64,000 bases of DNA from Streptomyces dysideae (GCF_001514305.1 NZ_KQ949083.1:221922-285921), one strand, 5' to 3'; shown: positions 26,025 to 35,143, counted from the first letter of the stretch. Program-made: numbers and translations. Notes: generated by a model from the letters alone, not told the origin.

Positions 26025-27320
26025 TCAGCGGCCGGTGCCGATGCTGGTGGCCTTGGACTGCAGGGTCTTCTGCGTCTCGGCGACAGTGGCTTTGCCGTAG
26101 GCGAGCTTCTCCAGCTCGCCGTCGATCGTGTCGGCGATCTGCTGCCAGGTCGTGATGGCCGGCGGGGCCTTGGTGACCTTCAACTGGTCTTCGAAGGCGG
26201 CCATCTTGGGGTTCTCGCCCAGCTTCCCCTCCGACCAGGACTGGACGACGGCGGGCAGGTTGCCGGTGGCGTCCGCGTACTCGGCGAGCTTCTCGGGCTC
26301 GGTGAGGAACTGGACGAACTTCCACGCCGCGTCCGCGTTCTTGGCGTCCTTGAAGACCGCCAGGTCGCTGCCGCCGGCCAGTCCGGCGGACTGCTTGCCC
26401 TTCGGCAGGGGCATGGTCTGCCACTTGCTGTCCAGCTCGGGGGCGTTCAGGTGGAGGTCGCCGCCCATGCTCGGGCCCTGCTGCGCGGTGCCGATCAGCG
26501 TGTTCTGGAAGTTCTGGCGGGCGTCGGTCTTGTCGTTCGGCGTCAGGCCGTCCTTGAAGATGCCGCTGTAGTACTCCAGCGCCTTGGTGACTTCGGGCGA
26601 GTCGAAGGTGAACTTCTCGGTCTCGGCGTCGTAGATGTCACCGCCCTGCTGCCACACCAACGGCAGCCAGAACAGCCAGGAGTTGAAGCCGGTCTGCAGC
26701 TGGGTGGCGTGGCGCAGCTTGGGATTCTGCTTGCCCGCGGTGGCTTGAATGGCCTTCAGATCATTCAGATAGCCGTCCCAGTCGTCGGCCGGGGCTCCCT
26801 TGATGCCGGCCTTCGTGGTGAGGTCGGTGCGGTAGTAGATCACCGAGGTGTCGGCGGTGAACGGGACGCCGTACGAGGTGTCCTTGTACTTCGTGGTGTC
26901 CCACTGGCCGGGGAAGAACGCGGACGACTTGAACGAGGTCGGGGTGGCCTGGAAGCCGTTCATGGAGGCCATCTCGGCCATCCATGTGGAGCCGATCAAC
27001 GACAGGTCGGGGGTGTTGCCGCCGGCGATCGAGGTGGTCAGCTTCTCGTGCGCGGCGTCCCACGGCACCGCGGTGATCGTGACCGTCACGTCCGGGTTCT
27101 GCTGCTCGAACTCCTTGGCCAGCTCCTGCAGGGGCTTGTCGGCCTTGTCGCCCATGGACCACATGATCAGCTTGCCCTTGGCCTTGCCGCTGCCGATCTT
27201 CGTCGGGGCGTCAGCGTTCGCGGAGTCGTCGCTGCGGCCGCAGCCGGTGGCCAGCAGGGCGGCCGCGACGGTGGCGCAGGCTATCTGGAGTGTTCTGGTG
27301 GTGGGACGGATCGTGCTCAT
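26025..27320 (-). CDS. Sugar-binding lipoprotein of a CUT1 ABC transporter
   Basis: A 431-residue family-1 solute-binding protein. The lipobox is LLATGC with Cys27; the N-terminal fold starts KLIMWSMGDKADKPLQELAKEFEQQNPDV, and TPDLSLIGSTWMAEMA is the typical family segment. The ATG at 27320 sits in GCAAGGAGCCGCACCATG, identical to the GH30 leader. It is the second gene of the operon after the GH3 gene, which makes gluco-oligosaccharides the likely ligand; this is inference from the neighbouring hydrolases. Confidence 0.9.
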   Translation of the reverse strand: MSTIRPTTRTLQIACATVAAALLATGCGRSDDSANADAPTKIGSGKAKGKLIMWSMGDKADKPLQELAKEFEQQNPDVTVTITAVPWDAAHEKLTTSIAGGNTPDLSLIGSTWMAEMASMNGFQATPTSFKSSAFFPGQWDTTKYKDTSYGVPFTADTSVIYYRTDLTTKAGIKGAPADDWDGYLNDLKAIQATAGKQNPKLRHATQLQTGFNSWLFWLPLVWQQGGDIYDAETEKFTFDSPEVTKALEYYSGIFKDGLTPNDKTDARQNFQNTLIGTAQQGPSMGGDLHLNAPELDSKWQTMPLPKGKQSAGLAGGSDLAVFKDAKNADAAWKFVQFLTEPEKLAEYADATGNLPAVVQSWSEGKLGENPKMAAFEDQLKVTKAPPAITTWQQIADTIDGELEKLAYGKATVAETQKTLQSKATSIGTGR

Positions 27321-27390
27321 GGTGCGGCTCCTTGCTGTCGAGGAGGTGAGGAAGGAGGGGTGGCGGAGGGCGAAGTGGATGGCGGGTGGG

Positions 27391-29937
27391 TCAGGCTGCG
27401 GCGTGGAACTCGCCGTTGTGGACGGTGACTTCGGCCAGGAGGCGCAGATCGCGGCTTGAGCGTCCGACGCGCAGCCGGTAGCGGCCGGGCGGAGTGCGCC
27501 AGCCGCCCGTATCGGTGTCCCAGACCTGGAAGGCGCGGGCGGGCACGTGCAGTTCGGCGGTGGCGCGTGTGCCTGCCGCCGCCTGGACGGTGGCGAGGCC
27601 GGCGAGCAGACGTACCGGCCGGTCGATGCCGTCCTGCGGCGGCTCCAGGTATACCTGGACGACCTCACGACCGGCCCGGGGCCCGGTGTTGGTCAGTGCC
27701 ACGGTCAGCTTGAGTCCGTCTCCACCCGCGGGGTCGGGCAGAATGGTGGAGACGGACGACTGTGAGACGGCCACGGACTGGTACGTCCACCGGGTCCAGC
27801 CGAGCCCGTGGCCGAAGGGGTAGGCAGGGGCGAGGCCGCCCTTGTCCCAGGCCCGGTGGCCGATGTGGACGCCCTCGCTGTAGTGCACGATGCCGTCGCG
27901 GGGCAGGGCGTCGGGGACAGGTACGTCCTCCGCCCGGGCGGGCAGCGTCCACGGCAGTCGGCCCGACGGCTCGGTCCGGCCCAGCAGTACGTCGGCCAGG
28001 GCGTGACCGGCCTCCTGGCCCGGCAGCCACGCCCACAGCAGGGCAGGTGTCTCATCGGCCCAGGGCAGTAGCACGGGGGCGCCGGCGTTGACGACCACGA
28101 TCGTGCGCGGGTTGGCGGCGAGAACCTTGCGGACCAGTTCGTTCTGGTGGGCGGGCAGGTCGAGGGCGGTGCGGTCCCAACCCTCGGACTCGACTTCCTC
28201 GTTGGTGCCCACGACGACCACGGCCACGTCAGCGGCCTGCGCCGCCGCAGCGGCCTCGGCGATCTCCTCGTACGCCGTGGGTCCGGGCGGGGCGTGGCGC
28301 AGCTGGGCGGTGACAAAGCGGTCGTAGCCGCCCGGCTCGACCACCGTGAGGTCGACGACGAGGGTGATCCGGCGCGGCTGCGGGCCCACCTCCAGGTCGA
28401 TGCCCCGCAGCGGCGGGTTGCTGTGGCTGGAGTCGAGGATCAGCTCCACGCCCCGGTCGTCGTCCCCGGAGAGAACCTCCTCGCCGTCCACGGTCACCGC
28501 ATAGCGGCCGACGCAGCCGATCTCGAGGCGGTGCGTGCCCGGCTCGGTGAGGGTCAGCTCGGTGCGCAGCACCACGCGGTGCGTCGTCGCGTCGAAGCCG
28601 GTGTATCCGCTCCAGTCACCGCAGGGCCGAATCTCACCGCCGACTCGGTTGCCGTCCGCGTCGAGGTGGTCGGCGCGCACGCCGACGGTGCCGGTGTCGG
28701 GATCGGTGAGCAGTGCGGCGGACAGGTAGGGCGGGCGCAGGCGGGCGTCGCCGCCCCGGTGCACAGACAGGTGCACACCCTCGGGAAGTGCGGCGCGCAG
28801 CCCGTCCTCGAACGACACTGTGCGCACCGCCGGGACGAAGGCGCTGCCACCGCCCTGGAGGTACGGCGCCACGGCGTTGGGGCCGATCAGCGCGACACTG
28901 CGGACGCCGTTGTGCGTCAGCGGCAGCAGGTCTGCCTCATTGCGAAGCAGCACCATGCCGCGGGCGGCGACCTGGCGGATGAGACGGAACTCGTCCTCTC
29001 CGGGCCCCGCTGGGGCGGCGGGCGGCGCGGACTTCTGCCCGGGTTCGCCGAGCCGGCCGGTGTGCCGGGCCAGGCGCAGTAGCCGAACCACCTTGTCGTC
29101 GATGAGCTGCTCGTCCACCGCGCCCGCGCGGACAGCCTCCACCAGGGGCGCGCCCCACAGCGGATCAGGTCCGGGCATCACCAGGTCGAGGCCGCCGACC
29201 GCCGAGGCCACGGTCGAGCGGGCGGCGGCCCAGTCACTGACCACGGGCCCGGAGAAACCCCACTCCTCCTTCAGCACCCCCCGCAGCAGCCGCGCGTTCT
29301 CGGTCATCGGAGCCGACTCGGTGCCGTCGTCGACGCCGGAGTAGGCGGCCATCACGCTCCAGGGCGCGGCCTCGGCGAGGACCTGCTCGAAGGGGGCCAG
29401 GTAGACCTCCCGCAGTGTGCGCTCATCGAGCCGGGAGCGATAACGGGTGCGGTCGGTCTCGGAGTCGTTGGCCACGAAGTGCTTCAGGCAGGCGCCCACG
29501 CCCCGGTTCTGCAGACCGCGTACCAGGGCGGCGGCGAGGGTGCCGGTGAGCAGCGGGTCCTCGGAGAAGTACTCGAAGTGCCGTCCGGCGACCGGGGTGC
29601 GCTGCAGGTTCACCACCGGGCCCAGGACGACGTCCACGTCCTTGCGGCGTGCCTCGGTCGCGAACAGCGCCCCCAGTCGCTCGGCGAGGTCGGTGTCCCA
29701 GGTGGCCGCGAGTGCGCTGGGGGCGGGGGCCAGCAGCCCGGTGGCGCCGGGGTCCTCGCCGGTTCCGCGCACTCCCTGCGGGCCGTCGGACATCGTCACC
29801 GCGGACAGGCCGAGGCGGAGCTCGGCCGGGAGTCTCCACATGGTGGCACCGGTCAGCAGCCGCACCTTGGACTCAAGGTCCAGGGTCCGGATGCGGTCGA
29901 TCAGCTCGGTGTCATCGGGGAGGTCAGGGCGGCTCAT
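27391..29937 (-). CDS. Cytoplasmic GH3 beta-glucosidase with PA14 insert
   Basis: An 848-residue GH3 enzyme without signal peptide. The (beta/alpha)8 domain carries VTMSDGPQGVRG, ACLKHFVANDSETDR and nucleophile Asp235 in GPVVSDWAA. A PA14-like insert spans about 400-520 (GTVGVRADHLDADGNRVGG, VTVDGEEVLSGDD). The (alpha/beta)6 domain and a fibronectin-III-like end (EVVQVYLEPPQDG) follow. Domain order matches bacterial beta-glucosidases that hydrolyse imported oligosaccharides. It is the first gene of the operon, with GGAAGGA before ATG 29937 and a 22-bp palindrome 61 bases further upstream. Confidence 0.88.
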   Translation of the reverse strand: MSRPDLPDDTELIDRIRTLDLESKVRLLTGATMWRLPAELRLGLSAVTMSDGPQGVRGTGEDPGATGLLAPAPSALAATWDTDLAERLGALFATEARRKDVDVVLGPVVNLQRTPVAGRHFEYFSEDPLLTGTLAAALVRGLQNRGVGACLKHFVANDSETDRTRYRSRLDERTLREVYLAPFEQVLAEAAPWSVMAAYSGVDDGTESAPMTENARLLRGVLKEEWGFSGPVVSDWAAARSTVASAVGGLDLVMPGPDPLWGAPLVEAVRAGAVDEQLIDDKVVRLLRLARHTGRLGEPGQKSAPPAAPAGPGEDEFRLIRQVAARGMVLLRNEADLLPLTHNGVRSVALIGPNAVAPYLQGGGSAFVPAVRTVSFEDGLRAALPEGVHLSVHRGGDARLRPPYLSAALLTDPDTGTVGVRADHLDADGNRVGGEIRPCGDWSGYTGFDATTHRVVLRTELTLTEPGTHRLEIGCVGRYAVTVDGEEVLSGDDDRGVELILDSSHSNPPLRGIDLEVGPQPRRITLVVDLTVVEPGGYDRFVTAQLRHAPPGPTAYEEIAEAAAAAQAADVAVVVVGTNEEVESEGWDRTALDLPAHQNELVRKVLAANPRTIVVVNAGAPVLLPWADETPALLWAWLPGQEAGHALADVLLGRTEPSGRLPWTLPARAEDVPVPDALPRDGIVHYSEGVHIGHRAWDKGGLAPAYPFGHGLGWTRWTYQSVAVSQSSVSTILPDPAGGDGLKLTVALTNTGPRAGREVVQVYLEPPQDGIDRPVRLLAGLATVQAAAGTRATAELHVPARAFQVWDTDTGGWRTPPGRYRLRVGRSSRDLRLLAEVTVHNGEFHAAA

Positions 29938-29997
29938 GCTCGTCCTTCCAGGCCGGCGGCGCGGCACGAAGCGGGCGGAACGGGAGCAGGAAAGCAC

Positions 29998-30019
29998 ACT
30001 TACTAAGTACTTAGTAAGT
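29998..30019. promoter_or_regulatory. Perfect 22-bp palindrome, candidate TetR operator
   Basis: The half-site ACTTACTAAGT is followed directly by its exact complement; the centre lies between 30008 and 30009. At about 27% GC it stands out against its surroundings. It lies between the divergent GH3 operon and the TetR gene, the normal position for an autoregulatory TetR site controlling both. Confidence 0.8.
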
Positions 30020-30092
30020 CCTTGTCCTCAAGTTCTTTCCAGGCTTGGATGGGCACGTGACCACTGATAGACAGCCCCGTAGACTCCGCACG

Positions 30093-30728
30093 ATGAGCGA
30101 GAGCAGGCCGAGCGGGGAGCGGCAGCCCCGCACAGGGAAGAGCCTCAAGGCCCAGCAGCGACGGCAGGAGATCCTGCAGATCGCCATGGACACCTTCGCC
30201 GACCGCGGCTACAACAACGCCTCCCTGCAGGAGATCGCCGACCGTGCGGGAGTCACCCAGGCCGGCGTTCTGCACTACTTCCGCTCCAAGGCCCAGCTGC
30301 TCACCAGCGTCCTCGCCCTGCGCGACGACACCGACATCGAACAGCTCGGCAGTGAACGCCCCCGGGGACTGGCCTTCCTGCGCCACCTGGTCGACACCGC
30401 CCGCCGCAACGCCGAGCGGGAAGGCATCGTCCGCCTGTATGCCGTCCTGTCGGCGGAGAGCGTCACCGAAGGCCACCCCGCGCAGGACTACTTCCGCGAC
30501 CGCTACGCGGGACTGCGCACCATGGTCACCGAGGCCCTCGCCGAAGCACACGAACTCGGCGAGACCCGGGCTGACCTGAACCTCGAAGACGCGGCCAACG
30601 CGATCATCGCCGTCATGGACGGCCTCCAGGTCCAGTGGCTGCTCGCCCCCCACTCGGTCGACATGGCTGCCTCCACTGACCGCGTCATCTCAGCACTCCT
30701 GGCAGACCTCACCGAACCGGGCACCTGA
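30093..30728 (+). CDS. TetR/AcrR-family transcriptional regulator
   Basis: A 211-residue repressor. The N-terminal helix-turn-helix covers about residues 20-66 (RRQEILQIAMDTFADRGYNN, ASLQEIADRAGVTQAGVLHYF, RSKAQLL). The C-terminal ligand domain is Ala/Leu-rich, with GYNNASLQEIA followed by a typical TetR dimer region. Start ATG 30093 is chosen; a TTG at 30045 in frame lacks a ribosome site. It is divergent from the glucan operon, with a perfect palindrome in the gap, so it most likely represses that operon and itself, with an oligosaccharide or derivative as inducer. Confidence 0.88.
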   Translation: MSESRPSGERQPRTGKSLKAQQRRQEILQIAMDTFADRGYNNASLQEIADRAGVTQAGVLHYFRSKAQLLTSVLALRDDTDIEQLGSERPRGLAFLRHLVDTARRNAEREGIVRLYAVLSAESVTEGHPAQDYFRDRYAGLRTMVTEALAEAHELGETRADLNLEDAANAIIAVMDGLQVQWLLAPHSVDMAASTDRVISALLADLTEPGT

Positions 30729-31032
30729 GGCGATGTTCTCCGCACAGGCCGTCCGGGATGGGTGGTAACCATCCGCTGGTGGTGGTCTGTGCAAACAGCC
30801 CCGCGCGGGACGGGCCACCACGGCCCGATCCCACACAGGGTTCGTCTCGCGCAGGGTTCACTCACAGGTCACCGGCGCGGCTGACGAGTGATCTGCTGGG
30901 CCGGCGGTGCGAGCCACCGTGCCCTTCGCCGTCCCGATCTCGGGGCCGACCTGTCGGCCGGGATTGCTCCGGCTGCGGCTCGTTCGTCCGTCATGCGTTG
31001 TCGGCGGTCGCGAGGTGCACCAGCTGTCGCTG
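30729..31032. other. Gene-free stretch
   Basis: About 300 bases between the TetR gene and the decayed sugar-kinase gene. All frames here lack recognisable domains and show no consistent third-position GC bias. Nothing could be assigned. Confidence 0.5.
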
Positions 31033-32167
31033 CTACGGCGGGCTGAGGCCGGCGACCAAGCAGGTCAGGGCTGCGACGCGGGTGGCGAACCGGCAGGCTT
31101 CCCGCGACATCGTCGAGCCCGAGACCGACCGGGCGTCCACCGAGGAGCCCGCGGGTGCCGAGGTGGTGGAGCAGTCCGGCGGTAAAGGAGTCTCCGGCGC
31201 CGACGGTGTCGATGACGTCGACGGCCGACGCCGGGATCGTGACGCGTACGCCGCCGAGAGGGGCGAGGGCCCCGCGGCTACCGAGAGTGATGATGACGAG
31301 GCGGGCGCCAGTCGCATGCCAGGTGTCGCAGGCTTCTTCGGGGCCGGCTCCGGGGAGGAGCAGGGCGAGGTCGTCCTCGCTGAGGCAGAGGATGTCGGCG
31401 AGGGCGCATCAGCTGTCGAGCCGTTGGCGGTAGACGGCGGGCGGTACGAGCAGGGGGCGGACGTTTGGGGTCGATGGACACCCTGGTTTGCTCACGGGCC
31501 TTGGCGAGGTGGTCCTCGATGCGGCTGCCGCCGGGCTGGCGTATCAGTGCCAGGGATCCGGTGTGCAAGCAGACGGTGTCGTCCTGCGTGGTGGCGGCCA
31601 GTTCGTCGTCGGTCCACTGCCAGTCGGCGGCGCCGTCGGCGAAGAAGGAGTAGATGGCCTGGCCGTCTCATCCAGGTCGGCGATGGCGAGGGTGCTTGAC
31701 TCGGGCGCTCACGCTGCCGGTCAGGTCGACGCCGGAGGCGCTGAGGCGGTGGCGGAAGAGAGTGCCGAAGACGTCGTTGGCCAGCCGCCCGAGGAAGCGG
31801 GTCGGGGTACCGAGACGGGCGAGGGCGACGGCGGTGTTCGCGGGGCCGCCACCGGGCAGGACGCGCAGGGCTAGCGCCCCGGCAGGCAACGTTCGCCCGT
31901 TGAGGAGCGGCGTCCGGCACGCTCCCCCACTGCCTCAAGGGCGTGGGAGGTGCCCCCACTCGCCGCACCGGCCAAAAGCCCAAGTACGTCCAGTACGAGG
32001 GCTTTCGTCCGGCGCGCCGAGAGCACGCACCGGACACCGCGGGCACCGCACAGGACTTTCGAAACACCCCCTAGTTCGGTGGGGGTGGCCCGGGCGGGGT
32101 CGGTGAAGGCGTCGGCGACGCACTCGCCGAGGACGGTGACGCTGCTGGGGGCCTGGGGTCGGGCCAT
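31033..32167 (-). pseudogene. PfkB-family fructokinase pseudogene, multiply disrupted
   Basis: The gene begins MARPQAPSSVTVLGECVADAF at 32167 and would end in RVAALTCLVAGLSPP at 31033. Between these, all PfkB landmarks can be found in shifting frames: GGGPANTAVALARLG, FLGRLANDVFG, HTGSLALIRQPGGSRIEDHL and the catalytic VGAGDSFTAGLL. Lesions seen: a 200-bp insertion after codon ATPTEL; frame shifts near 31690, near the DETGQAIYSFF-like stretch, near 31465 and near 31110; and TGA replacing an expected Trp codon in the RLDS-x-CALADILCL segment. It is divergent from the LacI gene and was presumably the fructokinase of the fructan locus. Confidence 0.88.
31871..32070. mobile_element. 200-bp MITE-like insertion with CTAG target duplication
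   Basis: CTAG occurs at 31871-31874 and 32071-32074. Removing one copy plus the 196 intervening bases restores the kinase frame exactly (Glu-Leu-Ala-Leu-Arg). The insert has no coding capacity and holds an imperfect hairpin: AAAGCCCAAGTAC (31975-31987) against GTACGAGGGCTTT (31993-32005), 11 of 13 pairs. From memory, short non-coding repeats with this core are common in Streptomyces genomes. No clear terminal inverted repeat was seen. Confidence 0.75.
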
Positions 32168-32250
32168 GGTGGCTGTCTGCCTCTCTCAGGAAGAGCGCGG
32201 GTAAACGAGGGACACCGGGCCGGTGGCCTGATGCAGCCCATGCGTAGGTA

Positions 32251-32280
32251 TTGACATGCCGCTCAAGACGGACGTAACTT
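32251..32280 (+). promoter_or_regulatory. Sigma-70-like promoter of the LacI gene
   Basis: TTGACA (32251-32256) and TAACTT (32275-32280) with an 18-base spacer, about 86 bases before the GTG start. An inverted repeat ACTTCC-N9-GGAAGT begins at 32277, overlapping the -10 region. Confidence 0.55.
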
Positions 32281-32296
32281 CCCTGCCACAAGGAAG

Positions 32297-32308
32297 TAAC
32301 GCGCGTTA
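32297..32308 (+). promoter_or_regulatory. LacI-type operator
   Basis: TAACGCGCGTTA is a perfect 12-bp palindrome with the central CG typical of LacI/GalR operators, located just downstream of the predicted promoter. Autoregulation and control of the divergent kinase gene are likely. Confidence 0.55.
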
Positions 32309-32365
32309 TTAAAGCGCGAAACCGGAGGTGCTGTCCCTCCTCCGTGCGGCCGAAGGGAACCGAAA

Positions 32366-33388
32366 GTGGCCACGAACAAGACGCGTCGCGTGACCATGAG
32401 CGACGTGGCCCGCCTCGCGGGCGTCTCGCGGACCACGGTCTCCTTCGTTCTCAATGACAAGCCCGGTGCCGCCATCCCCGACGAGACCCGTCGGCGGATC
32501 CTGGAGGCGATCGACGAGCTCGGCTACCGGCCCAACGCCGGGGCGCGGGCGCTGGCCGCGAACCGCAGCGGGTGGTTCGGACTGATCACCGAGATCGTGA
32601 CCGGCCCCTTCGCGGCCGAGGTGATCACGGGCGCGCAGAGCCGCGCCTGGGGCGACCGGAGGTTCCTGCTGATCGCCGCGAGCGAGGGCGACCCCGCGCA
32701 GGAGGCAGCCGCGCTCGACCAGATGCTGGAGCACCGCGTGGAAGGGCTGCTGTACGCCACGACCTGGCACCGGGCCGTCACCCTCCCCAAGGCCGCCCGC
32801 GAGGTGCCGACGGTGCTCGTCAACTGCTACGACGCGGAAGGGGAGCTGCCGTGCATCCTGCCCGACGAGGAGTCGGGGGGACACCGGGCGACCCGCCGGC
32901 TCCTCGACGCCGGGCACACCCGCATCGGGTTCATCAACCTCGACCCGGCGATCCCGGCCGCCATCGGCAGACGCGAGGGGTACGAACGTGCCCTGCGCGA
33001 GGCCGGGATCACCCCCGAGCCCTCCCTCGTCATCCCTGGCTGGGCCACCGCCGACGGCGCCTACACCGCCGCCTGCGAACTGCTGGACCGCCCGGCCGCC
33101 GCCCGGCCGACCGCGCTGTTCTGCGGGAACGACCGGATGGCGATGGGCGCGTACGACGCGATCAAGGAACGTGGGCTGCGCATCCCGCACGACGTGGCCG
33201 TGGTGGGGTTCGACAACCAGGAACTCATCGCCGCCTATCTGCGGCCGAAGCTGACGACGCTCGCCCTGCCCTTCGAAGCCATGGGCACCAAAGGCGTCGA
33301 CATGCTCGCCGCTCTCGCAGCGGGGCAGCCGCTCGACACCCACCGGGTGACGATCGACTGCCCGCTGCTCGAACGCTCGTCGGTCTGA
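32366..33388 (+). CDS. LacI/GalR-family transcriptional regulator
   Basis: A 340-residue repressor with GTG start and GGGA upstream. The N-terminal helix-turn-helix is VTMSDVARLAGVSRTTVSFVLND (residues 9-31) with hinge GYRPNAGARALAANRS. The periplasmic-binding-like core ends in AVVGFDNQELIAAYLRPKLTTLALPFEAMGTKGVDML. It precedes, on the same strand, an ABC importer and two GH32 enzymes, so a fructo-oligosaccharide or fructose derivative is the likely inducer. A palindrome lies 58 bases before its start. Confidence 0.92.
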   Translation: MATNKTRRVTMSDVARLAGVSRTTVSFVLNDKPGAAIPDETRRRILEAIDELGYRPNAGARALAANRSGWFGLITEIVTGPFAAEVITGAQSRAWGDRRFLLIAASEGDPAQEAAALDQMLEHRVEGLLYATTWHRAVTLPKAAREVPTVLVNCYDAEGELPCILPDEESGGHRATRRLLDAGHTRIGFINLDPAIPAAIGRREGYERALREAGITPEPSLVIPGWATADGAYTAACELLDRPAAARPTALFCGNDRMAMGAYDAIKERGLRIPHDVAVVGFDNQELIAAYLRPKLTTLALPFEAMGTKGVDMLAALAAGQPLDTHRVTIDCPLLERSSV

Positions 33389-33463
33389 CCGCTAATCAGC
33401 CCGCCGAGTAATCCCATCCCCGCCTTCGCCCTGTGTGTTGAAGAGAGGAAAAGAGTCTCCATT

Positions 33464-35143
33464 ATGGCACCCTCCATAGCCTCACGGCGGCTTCGGCCCG
33501 CCCTGAGAGCGGTCACCGCGACCGCCGCCGCAGCCCTGGTCCTGTCCGCCTGTACGGGTGGCTCGGGCGCCTCGGGCGCCGGTGACACCTCCGGCAACCA
33601 GCTGCTCACCATCCCGCGCGAGGACCTGGCGACGTTCACGCGCAACTTCAACCCGCTCTCCCCGCAGGCCGCCCCCATGACCAAGGAGGCCGTCTACGAG
33701 CCGCTCGTGGTGCACAGCATGGCGGACGCCAAGGACACTCCGTGGCTGGCCACCAAATGGGAGCAGGCCAAGGACGGCAAGTCCCTCACCTTCACGCTGC
33801 GCGAGGGCGTCAAGTGGTCGGACGGCAAGCCGCTCACCGCCGATGACGTCGTCTACACCTTCGAGCTCCAGAAGAAGGTGCTGGGCGGCTTCGACTACCT
33901 CGACAAGGTCACCGCGGTCGACGCCCAGACGGTGAAGTTCTCCTTCAGCAAGCCCTTCTCGCCCGCCTTCTTCGAGATCGGCAGCCACTACATCCTGCCG
34001 AAGCACATCTGGTCCAAGGTGAAGGACCCGGCGAAATTCACCAACCCGAACCCGATCGGCACCGGCCCGTACACCAAGGTCGACAAGTTCCAGAACCAGT
34101 CGTACGAGCTGCGCAAGAACCCCGACTACTGGCAGCCCGCCAAGCAGCGGATCGCCGGCATCCAGATGCTCGCCTTCTCCGGCAACGACAGCGCCAACCT
34201 CGCCTTCACCAACGGCGAGGTGGACTGGACACAGTCGTTCATCCCGGACATCGAGAAGTCCTTCGTCGCCAAGGACAAGAAGCACAACCACTACTGGTTC
34301 CCGGCCACCGGCGCCGTGATCAACTGGCAGTTGAACACCACCAAGGCGCCGTTCAACGACCCTGCCGTCCGCAAGGCGCTCAGCATGGCCGTCGACCGCG
34401 ACCAGATCACCAAGGTCGCGATGAACGGCTACGCCGAACCCGCCGACTGCACGGGTCTGGCCCGCACGTACGACGAGTGGCGCGACACCTCCCTCGCCGC
34501 CTCCTGCACCTGGACGAAGCGCGACACCGACGCGGCGGCGAAAGCCCTCGACGCGGCCGGCTACAAGGAGAGCGGCGGCAAGCGGAAGCTGAAGAACGGC
34601 AAGGACTTCACGCTCGACATCTCCGTCGGCTCCGCCTCCACCGACTGGATCTCGGTCGCCAACATCATCAAGCAGGACCTGGCGAAGGTCGGCATCACCG
34701 CTACCGTGAAGACGCCCGACTGGTCGGCCGTCTCGTCGTCGTACAACACCGGCACGTTCGACACCGGCATCGTGTGGAGCAACAACGGCGCCACCCCGTA
34801 CGAGTACTACCGCGGCGTGATGTCGACCAAGATGCTCCAGCCGGTCGGCAAGCAGGCCACCGAGAACTACCACCGCTTCGGAGACGAGAAGGCCGACAGG
34901 CTCATCGACGCCTTCGCCGCCGCCACCGACGAGAAGACGCAGCGCGAGCAGATGAACGGTCTGCAGGAGCTGTACAACGAGGACGCGCCTGTCGTCCCGC
35001 TGTTCACCGGCCCCGAATGGGGCGCGTACACGGACGCCCGCTTCACCGGCTGGCCCACCGAGAAGAACCCGTACGCCACCCTCGGCAACCGCAACGGCAG
35101 CACGATCCTCGTGCTCACGTCGCTGAAGCCCGTCAAGGGCTGA
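33464..35143 (+). CDS. Family-5 (oligopeptide-type) solute-binding lipoprotein
   Basis: A 559-residue lipoprotein with lipobox LSAC (Cys30). Family-5 segments are visible: EAVYEPLVVHSM, LREGVKWSDGKPLTADDVVYTFELQKK (residues 126-152), NPIGTGPYTKVDKFQNQSYELRKNPDYW and DPAVRKALSMAVDRDQI. Such proteins classically bind peptides or nickel, but some bind oligosaccharides. Here it opens a transporter operon that ends with a GH32 fructosidase and is preceded by a LacI regulator, so a fructan oligosaccharide ligand is inferred. Confidence 0.88.
   Translation: MAPSIASRRLRPALRAVTATAAAALVLSACTGGSGASGAGDTSGNQLLTIPREDLATFTRNFNPLSPQAAPMTKEAVYEPLVVHSMADAKDTPWLATKWEQAKDGKSLTFTLREGVKWSDGKPLTADDVVYTFELQKKVLGGFDYLDKVTAVDAQTVKFSFSKPFSPAFFEIGSHYILPKHIWSKVKDPAKFTNPNPIGTGPYTKVDKFQNQSYELRKNPDYWQPAKQRIAGIQMLAFSGNDSANLAFTNGEVDWTQSFIPDIEKSFVAKDKKHNHYWFPATGAVINWQLNTTKAPFNDPAVRKALSMAVDRDQITKVAMNGYAEPADCTGLARTYDEWRDTSLAASCTWTKRDTDAAAKALDAAGYKESGGKRKLKNGKDFTLDISVGSASTDWISVANIIKQDLAKVGITATVKTPDWSAVSSSYNTGTFDTGIVWSNNGATPYEYYRGVMSTKMLQPVGKQATENYHRFGDEKADRLIDAFAAATDEKTQREQMNGLQELYNEDAPVVPLFTGPEWGAYTDARFTGWPTEKNPYATLGNRNGSTILVLTSLKPVKG

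Noticed and set aside
30758..31699. 313-codon plus-strand frame downstream of TetR
   Set aside because: It runs antisense to the decayed PfkB gene and has no recognisable domain.
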